This document shows positions 35,026 to 49,038 of a stretch of 64,000 nt of DNA, piece after piece. Numbering within the stretch: the stretch's first letter is position 1; every line of letters starts with the position of its first letter. The notes beneath the pieces were generated by a model. The model searched no databases. It had not been told where the DNA came from and saw only the letters and a list, made by a program, of their open reading frames with translations. This DNA comes from Ochotona curzoniae (Eukaryota > Chordata > Mammalia > Lagomorpha > Ochotonidae), in the NCBI RefSeq assembly GCF_017591425.1, contig NW_024465665.1, forward strand, positions 1 to 64,000, given 5' to 3'. The position numbers and the translations under genes were made by a program.

Positions 35026-38000
35026 GGGGTGTCTAAGGTTGGCCAGTACTCATTGAAGGAAGAATGAGGAAGCAGGAACAGAATGGGAGGAAGAAGAGAG
35101 GTGCTACTCTGTGGACAACTTCTCAAAGCTGCTGCTGCAGCAGGTGGGTAGCTAAGTCCCAGCTGGAGAAACCTCAGCTTCATTTGGCTGTAGAGAATTT
35201 GGCAGAGCAGGAGATCCAGTGGCCTCGGGGTATTCTTGTGGCCATGGCTAAGGATGCAGGTGCCAAGCTGGCTTATGCACCGCCCTGGATGTGGGAGATA
35301 TCACAGTGTCCCTTGTGATCCAGAAATGTCCCAAGTACAAAATAAGACCCTCGATGTTCATGGTTTCCTTTTATTCCTTTTCTTTCTTTTTAAGCATGTC
35401 TACTTCCCAACCCATCGTCTGAGCCAGCGTCGGACAGCAAACCTCACCAAGACAAGCTGGAGGTAAGTCCTGACAGTGTAATTTTACCCGTGTGGTGTGT
35501 GCGTGGGACAGAACGGACATGCCCCTGTAATTTGTTTTCTCCAGAAATCTGTTTCTTTTCTGAGTCGACACCTCTCAGGGAGTACACCAGTGTAGCAGGG
35601 GATTTGGTTTCCCCCTTTGGATTTACACAGGAATATTTGGACGTAATGTTTTGAGAGTCTACCTTGCTGAGTTTTTCAGTTTGGTCCTCCGCCACATCTG
35701 GAGTCAGCTGCCCACTTGTTCTTTCCCTTCTCGGGCTAAGCGTGCTAGGTACTCTGCATTGGGGATCTCCTGGCCAGTGGCTGTGCGTTCTCTTTAGCCA
35801 GAATATTGCTGTGTTGTCCAAACCTGCTTTCTGTTCTTTGACCACACAGTTGCGATCGCTCAAACCCATCTGATGTTTCTCTGGACCACTTAGTCTGTAT
35901 ATTATGGGTTTCTTATGATTATGTCCCTAAATATTTGTGTCTAAATGTTGCATTTTTTGATTGTTAGTGATACCAGATTTATGTTATTTTGTTACAGACC
36001 TGCAGCTTCACTGTGCCAGCAGTTCCCTGCGAGGAGAAAAAAGAATTGTGTGATTTCCAGGGGACAACAGCTACGGCTCATCCAGCCAAAAGCCCAACTG
36101 TTCCACCGAATCCGTACCGGAGGGTAGGGCCTCCTCACGCTCGCCCCCCTGCAGGAGCTCCGCCAGCCAGCCCTGCTCACAAATTTTTGCCCACGGGGGT
36201 TCCTGCCATATGGCCACCACCACCGCCTGCTGGAGGTATGTGATTTGGTTTGTCAGGGAATTTTGTTTTTCTCTTCCTTGCACACTACAAAGACGAAACA
36301 CTAGTTTGTTCATGAAATAGATGCTCACTTGACCGTGGCTCATCTACTCATGAGAGAGAAAGCAAAAGCCCAAACTGACTCTAATGCCATGTGAGTGAAG
36401 CATGACTTTTCAGATTGGGAAGGGAGCCAGCCAACCATAGACAGCCTTCATGTGAATGGAAGCCCACTCGCTTCCTTTTGCCCTCTTACAGTAACACGGG
36501 CATTATTTCACACTATATCAGTTGATAGAGAGCGGTTATGCTGGCTGCTACTGAAGATGATCCTAATTCCCATAGTCCACAAAAGGACTAGGTGAAATGG
36601 TCTTTCGTGAGTAGCTCCTGTGCGTTCCTAGTCTATTTACAACCTACTGATTGTAAGGCTGCTTTGATCATGTTTGGCCTCATAACTGCTGAATCTTTTG
36701 GCTTTGGTGGGTAACTTGGGATAAGAAACAAACAGACAGACAGCTGTGGGGTGGGTGGCGCTGGGGGAAATGGATTGCTTGACTCTTCTCCCCCACCATT
36801 CACAAAGACACAGGTGACTGCAGAATGAGTGGTCGTGTAAGAAATGCTGGGCAGAGCCCATGAACTGTCTTGTCTGATATCAAGACAAGTGCTTTGGAAA
36901 TGGAAGGCCAAGGAAAATGAGTTTTGTCGGAGGGGGGCATGCGGGGAGGATATTTTCAGATACACGTTTGGATGCAGCCAAGTGTTTGCCCACCTTTCAG
37001 CCAGTCCTGCTTGCATCTGGCTAAGATGTCCCGAGCCAAACTACTGTTTTCCCATCACTCATTTCCTTCCACAGCCTCGTGGCGCTGTCTGAAGTTGGGC
37101 AATGTAGGTATGTGGGTTTCCGTGGTGAGTGGACAACAGGAAGAACTTGTGAAAGTCAACACAAAGTTTGAGAAGAGATTCGCTCAGGAAAGGCTGTGTA
37201 TTGGCGTGGGAAGCATAAGGTTATCAGGTGGCAATATTGGGTTTCTATGGTGTTGTTGTCGGGTTGTACGATTTAACGGACAAGCATTATGACAGTGAGC
37301 GTGAGGGTCAGAGGTGATCTTGGACGCTTGGATCTGTGTGCACATGGCTGCGATGGCATGGCTTAAGAGGTGATGGCATCTCAGTGGGCACGTTGACACC
37401 CTGTATCGTTGGACACGCCATGGAATCTTTGCTCAGGAAGCCGGGGTTTTGGTAAGGTTTATTTTTCTGTACCTGAAAGGCAGGGCTACAGGCAGGAGGC
37501 ACCAGGGGTGTGTGGGCTGCATGTTGGGTCTCTGGATTCTTGTGTTTGTTTGTTTTCTGGAGAGTAGTTGATGTTTAGGGGAGAGGTAGCAGAGTCACAC
37601 AGAGCAAAACGTGACAAGAGAGCTTGCGTCCTCTGCCCGACTCCACAAAAGCCACAGCCCAAATCCGGGTCGTTCTGATGCTGGGAGCCAGGAGTATAGT
37701 GGGAGTTTGCCGTGTGTCTGCAGGGTGCGATGGCCTTGGACCCGCCTCTGCTGGTTTTCCTGGCTTGGAGCCAGCGAGCGGGATTAGAAAACAGAGCAGC
37801 AGCCAGTGCTCCCCATGGTGGCCATTAGTATGTTGGTGAAGACTGCACTTAATGGATATGAAGCATCTGATACCTTGTGCATTCCAAATGTGCCAGCTCA
37901 CAGTCTTCACCATTCAGTGACCACATAGCGAGTGTAGGTGCGTTTCAGGAGGATGGATGTTGTCAGGTGTTGAGGAGCAACCTTGCTTCCATGTCACGGA

Positions 38001-38528
38001 TGGAAGGCCAGGCACTATGAAGCCGGCAGTATGTTGAAGGAGATGATCAGGTTGAAATGTTGAGGTTCCAGTTGTCCTAGATGTGGGCTGTTGTGAGTGA
38101 GTGAGTGAGTGTGTGTGTTTTCGCAGGGTGGGGAGTTTGAGGGCTCTTAGTTTTCCACCTCTTCTAGCTGTCCAAGGGGCTCAGGTGTAGGTAAAGGTAT
38201 GTGTGAGGCTCAGATTGATGTAGGCTTGGCGTGGTGTCAGTCAAGTACGAAATGGAAATGACTTGTAGGACAAGGATGTTGGCAAGTGTCCGAACTGATG
38301 GATCGTGGAGTCTGGTGAATCGGGAGAGGAGTGAGCCAGTGAGGATGCTGAGAGGTCGGGGAACTAACCCTTAGGTCCGAGCCCCAAGCGAGCTGCAGTG
38401 TGAGTGACTAGGCGAGAAGGCAAGGGAAGGGTCAAAGAGTTGTATTCCCAGGAGGGAGGTCTGAATGGATGTCCTCGGACCCTGAGCATTTCCCGATGGT
38501 AGAGTCCAGGAACACGTATTGCCCAGCG
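35026..38528 (+). repeat. Repeat unit 11 (3,503 bp)
   Basis: Predicted exons: A 35395-35462, B 35998-36235, C 37075-37107. Haplotype s1-s7: A T T C G C C, with His at s4 of exon B. Confidence 0.98.
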
Positions 38529-41500
38529 GGGGTGTCTAAGGTTGGCCAGTACTCATTGAAGGAAGAATGAGGAAGCAGGAACAGAATGGGAGGAAGAAGA
38601 GAGGTGCTACTCTGTGGACAACTTCTCAAAGCTGCTGCTGCAGCAGGTGGGTAGCTAAGTCCCAGCTGGAGAAACCTCAGCTTCATTTGGCTGTAGAGAA
38701 TTTGGCAGAGCAGGAGATCCAGTGGCCTCGGGGTATTCTTGTGGCCATGGCTAAGGATGCAGGTGCCAAGCTGGCTTATGCACCGCCCTGGATGTGGGAG
38801 ATATCACAGTGTCCCTTGTGATCCAGAAATGTCCCAAGTACAAAATAAGACCCTCGATGTTCATGGTTTCCTTTTATTCCTTTTCTTTCTTTTTAAGCAT
38901 GTCTACTTCCCAACCCATCGTCTGAGCCAGCGTCGGACAGCAAACCTCACCAAGACAAGCTGGAGGTAAGTCCTGACAGTGTAATTTTACCCGTGTGGTG
39001 TGTGCGTGGGACAGAACGGACATGCCCCTGTAATTTGTTTTCTCCAGAAATCTGTTTCTTTTCTGAGTCGACACCTCTCAGGGAGTACACCAGTGTAGCA
39101 GGGGATTTGGTTTCCCCCTTTGGATTTACACAGGAATATTTGGACGTAATGTTTTGAGAGTCTACCTTGCTGAGTTTTTCAGTTTGGTCCTCCGCCACAT
39201 CTGGTGTCAGCTGCCCACTTGTTCTTTCCCTTCTCGGGCTAAGCGTGCTAGGTACTCTGCATTGGGGATCTCCTGGCCAGTGGCTGTGCGTTCTCTTTAG
39301 CCAGAATATTGCTGTGTTGTCCAAACCTGCTTTCTGTTCTTTGACCACACAGTTGCGATCGCTCAAACCCATCTGATGTTTCTCTGGACCACTTAGTCTG
39401 TATATTATGGGTTTCTTATGATTATGTCCCTAAATATTTGTGTCTAAATGTTGCATTTTTTGATTGTTAGTGATACCAGATTTATGTGATTTTGTTACAG
39501 ACCTGCAGCTTCACTGTGCCAGCAGTTCCCTGCGAGGAGAAAAAAGAATTGTGTGATTTCCAGGGGACAACAGCCACGGCTCATCCAGCCAAAAGCCCAA
39601 CTGTTCCACCGAATCCGTACCGGAGGGTAGGGCCTCCTCACGCTCGCCCCCCTGCAGGAGCTCCGCCAGCCAGCCCTGCTCACAAATTTTTGCCCACGGG
39701 GGTTCCTGCCATATGGCCACCACCACCGCCTGCTGGAGGTATGTGATTTGGTTTGTCAGGGAATTTTGTTTTTCTCTTCCTTGCACACTACAAAGACGAA
39801 ACACTAGTTTGTTCATGAAATAGATGCTCACTTGACCGTGGCTCATCTACTCATGAGAGAGAAAGCAAAAGCCCAAACTGACTCTAATGCCATGTGAGTG
39901 AAGCATGACTTTTCAGATTGGGAAGGGAGCCAGCCAACCATAGACAGCCTTCATGTGAATGGAAGCCCACTCGCTTCCTTTTGCCCTCTTACAGTAACAC
40001 GGGCATTATTTCACACTATATCAGTTGATAGAGAGCGGTTATGCTGGCTGCTACTGAAGATGATCCTAATTCCCATAGTCCACAAAAGGACTAGGTGAAA
40101 TGGTCTTTCGTGAGTAGCTCCTGTGCGTTCCTAGTCTATTTACAACCTACTGATTGTAAGGCTGCTTTGATCATGTTTGGCCTCATAACTGCTGAATCTT
40201 TTGGCTTTGGTGGGTAACTTGGGATAAGAAACAAACAGACAGACAGCTGTGGGGTGGGTGGCGCTGGGGGAAATGGATTGCTTGACTCTTCTCCCCCACC
40301 ATTCACAAAGACACAGGTGACTGCAGAATGAGTGGTCGTGTAAGAAATGCTGGGCAGAGCCCATGAACTGTCTTGTCTGATATCAAGACAAGTGCTTTGG
40401 AAATGGAAGGCCAAGGAAAATGAGTTTTGTCGGAGGGGGGCATGCGGGGAGGATATTTTCAGATACACGTTTGGATGCAGCCAAGTGTTTGCCCACCTTT
40501 CAGCCAGTCCTGCTTGCATCTGGCTAAGATGTCCCGAGCCAAACTACTGTTTTCCCCATCACTCATTTCCTTCCACAGCCTCGTGGCGCTGTCTGAAGTT
40601 GGGCAATGTAGGTATGTGGGTTTCCGTGGTGAGTGGACAACAGGAAGAACTTGTGAAAGTCAACACAAAGTTTGAGAAGAGATTCGCTCAGGAAAGGCTG
40701 TGTATTGGCGTGGGAAGCATAAGGTTATCAGGTGGCAATATTGGGTTTCTATGGTGTTGTTGTCGGGTTGTACGATTTAACGGACAAGCATTATGACAGT
40801 GAGCGTGAGGGTCAGAGGTGATCTTGGACGCTTGGATCTGTGTGCACATGGCTGCGATGGCATGGCTTAAGAGGTGATGGCATCTCAGTGGGCACGTTGA
40901 CACCCTGTATCGTTGGACACGCCATGGAATCTTTGCTCAGGAAGCCGGGGTTTTGGTAAGGTTTATTTTTCTGTACCTGAAAGGCAGGGCTACAGGCAGG
41001 AGGCACCAGGGGTGTGTGGGCTGCATGTTGGGTCTCTGGATTCTTGTGTTTGTTTGTTTTCTGGAGAGTAGTTGATGTTTAGGGGAGAGGTAGCAGAGTC
41101 ACACAGAGCAAAACGTGACAAGAGAGCTTGCGTCCTCTGCCCGACTCCACAAAAGCCACAGCCCAAATCCGGGTCGTTCTGATGCTGGGAGCCAGGAGTA
41201 TAGTGGGAGTTTGCCGTGTGTCTGCAGGGTGCGATGGCCTTGGACCCGCCTCTGCTGGTTTTCCTGGCTTGGAGCCAGCGAGCGGGATTAGAAAACAGAG
41301 CAGCAGCCAGTGCTCCCCATGGTGGCCATTAGTATGTTGGTGAAGACTGCACTTAATGGATATGAAGCATCTGATACCTTGTGCATTCCAAATGTGCCAG
41401 CTCACAGTCTTCACCATTCAGTGACCACATAGCGAGTGTAGGTGCGTTTCAGGAGGATGGATGTTGTCAGGTGTTGAGGAGCAACCTTGCTTCCATGTCA

Positions 41501-42032
41501 CGGATGGAAGGCCAGGCACTATGAAGCCGGCAGTATGTTGAAGGAGATGATCAGGTTGAAATGTTGAGGTTCCAGTTGTCCTAGATGTGGGCTGTTGTGA
41601 GTGAGTGAGTGAGTGTGTGTGTTTTCGCAGGGTGGGGAGTTTGAGGGCTCTTAGTTTTCCACCTCTTCTAGCTGTCCAAGGGGCTCAGGTGTAGGTAAAG
41701 GTATGTGTGAGGCTCAGATTGATGTAGGCTTGGCGTGGTGTCAGTCAAGTACGAAATGGAAATGACTTGTAGGACAAGGATGTTGGCAAGTGTCCGAACT
41801 GATGGATCGTGGAGTCTGGTGAATCGGGAGAGGAGTGAGCCAGTGAGGATGCTGAGAGGTCGGGGAACTAACCCTTAGGTCCGAGCCCCAAGCGAGCTGC
41901 AGTGTGAGTGACTAGGCGAGAAGGCAAGGGAAGGGTCAAAGAGTTGTATTCCCAGGAGGGAGGTCTGAATGGATGTCCTCGGACCCTGAGCATTTCCCGA
42001 TGGTAGAGTCCAGGAACACGTATTGCCCAGCG
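38529..42032 (+). repeat. Repeat unit 12 (3,504 bp, one-base insertion)
   Basis: Predicted exons: A 38898-38965, B 39501-39738, C 40579-40611. Haplotype s1-s7: T G C C G C C. One extra C lies in the C run near 40557, inside the pyrimidine tract 20-odd bases before the exon C acceptor. It shifts later units by one base but does not touch an exon. Confidence 0.98.
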
Positions 42033-45000
42033 GGGGTGTCTAAGGTTGGCCAGTACTCATTGAAGGAAGAATGAGGAAGCAGGAACAGAATGGGAGGAAG
42101 AAGAGAGGTGCTACTCTGTGGACAACTTCTCAAAGCTGCTGCTGCAGCAGGTGGGTAGCTAAGTCCCAGCTGGAGAAACCTCAGCTTCATTTGGCTGTAG
42201 AGAATTTGGCAGAGCAGGAGATCCAGTGGCCTCGGGGTATTCTTGTGGCCATGGCTAAGGATGCAGGTGCCAAGCTGGCTTATGCACCGCCCTGGATGTG
42301 GGAGATATCACAGTGTCCCTTGTGATCCAGAAATGTCCCAAGTACAAAATAAGACCCTCGATGTTCATGGTTTCCTTTTATTCCTTTTCTTTCTTTTTAA
42401 GCATGTCTACTTCCCAACCCATCGTCTGAGCCAGCGTCGGACAGCAAACCTCACCAAGACAAGCTGGAGGTAAGTCCTGACAGTGTAATTTTACCCGTGT
42501 GGTGTGTGCGTGGGACAGAACGGACATGCCCCTGTAATTTGTTTTCTCCAGAAATCTGTTTCTTTTCTGAGTCGACACCTCTCAGGGAGTACACCAGTGT
42601 AGCAGGGGATTTGGTTTCCCCCTTTGGATTTACACAGGAATATTTGGACGTAATGTTTTGAGAGTCTACCTTGCTGAGTTTTTCAGTTTGGTCCTCCGCC
42701 ACATCTGGAGTCAGCTGCCCACTTGTTCTTTCCCTTCTCGGGCTAAGCGTGCTAGGTACTCTGCATTGGGGATCTCCTGGCCAGTGGCTGTGCGTTCTCT
42801 TTAGCCAGAATATTGCTGTGTTGTCCAAACCTGCTTTCTGTTCTTTGACCACACAGTTGCGATCGCTCAAACCCATCTGATGTTTCTCTGGACCACTTAG
42901 TCTGTATATTATGGGTTTCTTATGATTATGTCCCTAAATATTTGTGTCTAAATGTTGCATTTTTTGATTGTTAGTGATACCAGATTTATGTTATTTTGTT
43001 ACAGACCTGCAGCTTCACTGTGCCAGCAGTTCCCTGCGAGGAGAAAAAAGAATTGTGTGATTTCCAGGGGACAACAGCTACGGCTCATCCAGCCAAAAGC
43101 CCAACTGTTCCACCGAATCCGTACCGGAGGGTAGGGCCTCCTCACGCTCGCCCCCCTGCAGGAGCTCCGCCAGCCAGCCCTGCTCAGAAATTTTTGCCCA
43201 CGGGGGTTCCTGCCATATGGCCACCACCACCGCCTGCTGGAGGTATGTGATTTGGTTTGTCAGGGAATTTTGTTTTTCTCTTCCTTGCACACTACAAAGA
43301 CGAAACACTAGTTTGTTCATGAAATAGATGCTCACTTGACCGTGGCTCATCTACTCATGAGAGAGAAAGCAAAAGCCCAAACTGACTCTAATGCCATGTG
43401 AGTGAAGCATGACTTTTCAGATTGGGAAGGGAGCCAGCCAACCATAGACAGCCTTCATGTGAATGGAAGCCCACTCGCTTCCTTTTGCCCTCTTACAGTA
43501 ACACGGGCATTATTTCACACTATATCAGTTGATAGAGAGCGGTTATGCTGGCTGCTACTGAAGATGATCCTAATTCCCATAGTCCACAAAAGGACTAGGT
43601 GAAATGGTCTTTCGTGAGTAGCTCCTGTGCGTTCCTAGTCTATTTACAACCTACTGATTGTAAGGCTGCTTTGATCATGTTTGGCCTCATAACTGCTGAA
43701 TCTTTTGGCTTTGGTGGGTAACTTGGGATAAGAAACAAACAGACAGACAGCTGTGGGGTGGGTGGCGCTGGGGGAAATGGATTGCTTGACTCTTCTCCCC
43801 CACCATTCACAAAGACACAGGTGACTGCAGAATGAGTGGTCGTGTAAGAAATGCTGGGCAGAGCCCATGAACTGTCTTGTCTGATATCAAGACAAGTGCT
43901 TTGGAAATGGAAGGCCAAGGAAAATGAGTTTTGTCGGAGGGGGGCATGCGGGGAGGATATTTTCAGATACACGTTTGGATGCAGCCAAGTGTTTGCCCAC
44001 CTTTCAGCCAGTCCTGCTTGCATCTGGCTAAGATGTCCCGAGCCAAACTACTGTTTTCCCATCACTCATTTCCTTCCACAGCCTCGTGGCGCTGTCTGAA
44101 GTTGGGCAATGTAGGTATGTGGGTTTCCGTGGTGAGTGGACAACAGGAAGAACTTGTGAAAGTCAACACAAAGTTTGAGAAGAGATTCGCTCAGGAAAGG
44201 CTGTGTATTGGCGTGGGAAGCATAAGGTTATCAGGTGGCAATATTGGGTTTCTATGGTGTTGTTGTCGGGTTGTACGATTTAACGGACAAGCATTATGAC
44301 AGTGAGCGTGAGGGTCAGAGGTGATCTTGGACGCTTGGATCTGTGTGCACATGGCTGCGATGGCATGGCTTAAGAGGTGATGGCATCTCAGTGGGCACGT
44401 TGACACCCTGTATCGTTGGACACGCCATGGAATCTTTGCTCAGGAAGCCGGGGTTTTGGTAAGGTTTATTTTTCTGTACCTGAAAGGCAGGGCTACAGGC
44501 AGGAGGCACCAGGGGTGTGTGGGCTGCATGTTGGGTCTCTGGATTCTTGTGTTTGTTTGTTTTCTGGAGAGTAGTTGATGTTTAGGGGAGAGGTAGCAGA
44601 GTCACACAGAGCAAAACGTGACAAGAGAGCTTGCGTCCTCTGCCCGACTCCACAAAAGCCACAGCCCAAATCCGGGTCGTTCTGATGCTGGGAGCCAGGA
44701 GTATAGTGGGAGTTTGCCGTGTGTCTGCAGGGTGCGATGGCCTTGGACCCGCCTCTGCTGGTTTTCCTGGCTTGGAGCCAGCGAGCGGGATTAGAAAACA
44801 GAGCAGCAGCCAGTGCTCCCCATGGTGGCCATTAGTATGTTGGTGAAGACTGCACTTAATGGATATGAAGCATCTGATACCTTGTGCATTCCAAATGTGC
44901 CAGCTCACAGTCTTCACCATTCAGTGACCACATAGCGAGTGTAGGTGCGTTTCAGGAGGATGGATGTTGTCAGGTGTTGAGGAGCAACCTTGCTTCCATG

Positions 45001-45535
45001 TCACGGATGGAAGGCCAGGCACTATGAAGCCGGCAGTATGTTGAAGGAGATGATCAGGTTGAAATGTTGAGGTTCCAGTTGTCCTAGATGTGGGCTGTTG
45101 TGAGTGAGTGAGTGAGTGTGTGTGTTTTCGCAGGGTGGGGAGTTTGAGGGCTCTTAGTTTTCCACCTCTTCTAGCTGTCCAAGGGGCTCAGGTGTAGGTA
45201 AAGGTATGTGTGAGGCTCAGATTGATGTAGGCTTGGCGTGGTGTCAGTCAAGTACGAAATGGAAATGACTTGTAGGACAAGGATGTTGGCAAGTGTCCGA
45301 ACTGATGGATCGTGGAGTCTGGTGAATCGGGAGAGGAGTGAGCCAGTGAGGATGCTGAGAGGTCGGGGAACTAACCCTTAGGTCCGAGCCCCAAGCGAGC
45401 TGCAGTGTGAGTGACTAGGCGAGAAGGCAAGGGAAGGGTCAAAGAGTTGTATTCCCAGGAGGGAGGTCTGAATGGATGTCCTCGGACCCTGAGCATTTCC
45501 CGATGGTAGAGTCCAGGAACACGTATTGCCCAGCG
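42033..45535 (+). repeat. Repeat unit 13 (3,503 bp)
   Basis: Predicted exons: A 42402-42469, B 43005-43242, C 44082-44114. Haplotype s1-s7: A T T G G C C, as in unit 5. Confidence 0.98.
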
Positions 45536-48500
45536 GGGGTGTCTAAGGTTGGCCAGTACTCATTGAAGGAAGAATGAGGAAGCAGGAACAGAATGGGAGG
45601 AAGAAGAGAGGTGCTACTCTGTGGACAACTTCTCAAAGCTGCTGCTGCAGCAGGTGGGTAGCTAAGTCCCAGCTGGAGAAACCTCAGCTTCATTTGGCTG
45701 TAGAGAATTTGGCAGAGCAGGAGATCCAGTGGCCTCGGGGTATTCTTGTGGCCATGGCTAAGGATGCAGGTGCCAAGCTGGCTTATGCACCGCCCTGGAT
45801 GTGGGAGATATCACAGTGTCCCTTGTGATCCAGAAATGTCCCAAGTACAAAATAAGACCCTCGATGTTCATGGTTTCCTTTTATTCCTTTTCTTTCTTTT
45901 TAAGCATGTCTACTTCCCAACCCATCGTCTGAGCCAGCGTCGGACAGCAAACCTAACCAAGACAAGCTGGAGGTAAGTCCTGACAGTGTAATTTTACCCG
46001 TGTGGTGTGTGCGTGGGACAGAACGGACATGCCCCTGTAATTTGTTTTCTCCAGAAATCTGTTTCTTTTCTGAGTCGACACCTCTCAGGGAGTACACCAG
46101 TGTAGCAGGGGATTTGGTTTCCCCCTTTGGATTTACACAGGAATATTTGGACGTAATGTTTTGAGAGTCTACCTTGCTGAGTTTTTCAGTTTGGTCCTCC
46201 GCCACATCTGGAGTCAGCTGCCCACTTGTTCTTTCCCTTCTCGGGCTAAGCGTGCTAGGTACTCTGCATTGGGGATCTCCTGGCCAGTGGCTGTGCGTTC
46301 TCTTTAGCCAGAATATTGCTGTGTTGTCCAAACCTGCTTTCTGTTCTTTGACCACACAGTTGCGATCGCTCAAACCCATCTGATGTTTCTCTGGACCACT
46401 TAGTCTGTATATTATGGGTTTCTTATGATTATGTCCCTAAATATTTGTGTCTAAATGTTGCATTTTTTGATTGTTAGTGATACCAGATTTATGTTATTTT
46501 GTTACAGACCTGCAGCTTCACTGTGCCAGCAGTTCCCTGCGAGGAGAAAAAAGAATTGTGTGATTTCCAGGGGACAACAGCTACGGCTCATCCAGCCAAA
46601 AGCCCAACTGTTCCACCGAATCCGTACCGGAGGGTAGGGCCTCCTCACGCTCGCCCCCCTGCAGGAGCTCCGCCAGCCAGCCCTGCTCACAAATTTTTGC
46701 CCACGGGGGTTCCTGCCATATGGCCACCACCACCGCCTGCTGGAGGTATGTGATTTGGTTTGTCAGGGAATTTTGTTTTTCTCTTCCTTGCACACTACAA
46801 AGACGAAACACTAGTTTGTTCATGAAATAGATGCTCACTTGACCGTGGCTCATCTACTCATGAGAGAGAAAGCAAAAGCCCAAACTGACTCTAATGCCAT
46901 GTGAGTGAAGCATGACTTTTCAGATTGGGAAGGGAGCCAGCCAACCATAGACAGCCTTCATGTGAATGGAAGCCCACTCGCTTCCTTTTGCCCTCTTACA
47001 GTAACACGGGCATTATTTCACACTATATCAGTTGATAGAGAGCGGTTATGCTGGCTGCTACTGAAGATGATCCTAATTCCCATAGTCCACAAAAGGACTA
47101 GGTGAAATGGTCTTTCGTGAGTAGCTCCTGTGCGTTCCTAGTCTATTTACAACCTACTGATTGTAAGGCTGCTTTGATCATGTTTGGCCTCATAACTGCT
47201 GAATCTTTTGGCTTTGGTGGGTAACTTGGGATAAGAAACAAACAGACAGACAGCTGTGGGGTGGGTGGCGCTGGGGGAAATGGATTGCTTGACTCTTCTC
47301 CCCCACCATTCACAAAGACACAGGTGACTGCAGAATGAGTGGTCGTGTAAGAAATGCTGGGCAGAGCCCATGAACTGTCTTGTCTGATATCAAGACAAGT
47401 GCTTTGGAAATGGAAGGCCAAGGAAAATGAGTTTTGTCGGAGGGGGGCATGCGGGGAGGATATTTTCAGATACACGTTTGGATGCAGCCAAGTGTTTGCC
47501 CACCTTTCAGCCAGTCCTGCTTGCATCTGGCTAAGATGTCCCGAGCCAAACTACTGTTTTCCCATCACTCATTTCCTTCCACAGCCTCGTGGCGCTGTCT
47601 GAAGTTGGGCAATGTAGGTATGTGGGTTTCCGTGGTGAGTGGACAACAGGAAGAACTTGTGAAAGTCAACACAAAGTTTGAGAAGAGATTCGCTCAGGAA
47701 AGGCTGTGTATTGGCGTGGGAAGCATAAGGTTATCAGGTGGCAATATTGGGTTTCTATGGTGTTGTTGTCGGGTTGTACGATTTAACGGACAAGCATTAT
47801 GACAGTGAGCGTGAGGGTCAGAGGTGATCTTGGACGCTTGGATCTGTGTGCACATGGCTGCGATGGCATGGCTTAAGAGGTGATGGCATCTCAGTGGGCA
47901 CGTTGACACCCTGTATCGTTGGACACGCCATGGAATCTTTGCTCAGGAAGCCGGGGTTTTGGTAAGGTTTATTTTTCTGTACCTGAAAGGCAGGGCTACA
48001 GGCAGGAGGCACCAGGGGTGTGTGGGCTGCATGTTGGGTCTCTGGATTCTTGTGTTTGTTTGTTTTCTGGAGAGTAGTTGATGTTTAGGGGAGAGGTAGC
48101 AGAGTCACACAGAGCAAAACGTGACAAGAGAGCTTGCGTCCTCTGCCCGACTCCACAAAAGCCACAGCCCAAATCCGGGTCGTTCTGATGCTGGGAGCCA
48201 GGAGTATAGTGGGAGTTTGCCGTGTGTCTGCAGGGTGCGATGGCCTTGGACCCGCCTCTGCTGGTTTTCCTGGCTTGGAGCCAGCGAGCGGGATTAGAAA
48301 ACAGAGCAGCAGCCAGTGCTCCCCATGGTGGCCATTAGTATGTTGGTGAAGACTGCACTTAATGGATATGAAGCATCTGATACCTTGTGCATTCCAAATG
48401 TGCCAGCTCACAGTCTTCACCATTCAGTGACCACATAGCGAGTGTAGGTGCGTTTCAGGAGGATGGATGTTGTCAGGTGTTGAGGAGCAACCTTGCTTCC

Positions 48501-49038
48501 ATGTCACGGATGGAAGGCCAGGCACTATGAAGCCGGCAGTATGTTGAAGGAGATGATCAGGTTGAAATGTTGAGGTTCCAGTTGTCCTAGATGTGGGCTG
48601 TTGTGAGTGAGTGAGTGAGTGTGTGTGTTTTCGCAGGGTGGGGAGTTTGAGGGCTCTTAGTTTTCCACCTCTTCTAGCTGTCCAAGGGGCTCAGGTGTAG
48701 GTAAAGGTATGTGTGAGGCTCAGATTGATGTAGGCTTGGCGTGGTGTCAGTCAAGTACGAAATGGAAATGACTTGTAGGACAAGGATGTTGGCAAGTGTC
48801 CGAACTGATGGATCGTGGAGTCTGGTGAATCGGGAGAGGAGTGAGCCAGTGAGGATGCTGAGAGGTCGGGGAACTAACCCTTAGGTCCGAGCCCCAAGCG
48901 AGCTGCAGTGTGAGTGACTAGGCGAGAAGGCAAGGGAAGGGTCAAAGAGTTGTATTCCCAGGAGGGAGGTCTGAATGGATGTCCTCGGACCCTGAGCATT
49001 TCCCGATGGTAGAGTCCAGGAACACGTATTGCCCAGCG
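45536..49038 (+). repeat. Repeat unit 14 (3,503 bp)
   Basis: Predicted exons: A 45905-45972, B 46508-46745, C 47585-47617. Haplotype s1-s7: A T T C G C A. The A at s7 (45955) changes His to Asn in exon A and is shared only with units 15 and 19. Confidence 0.98.
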
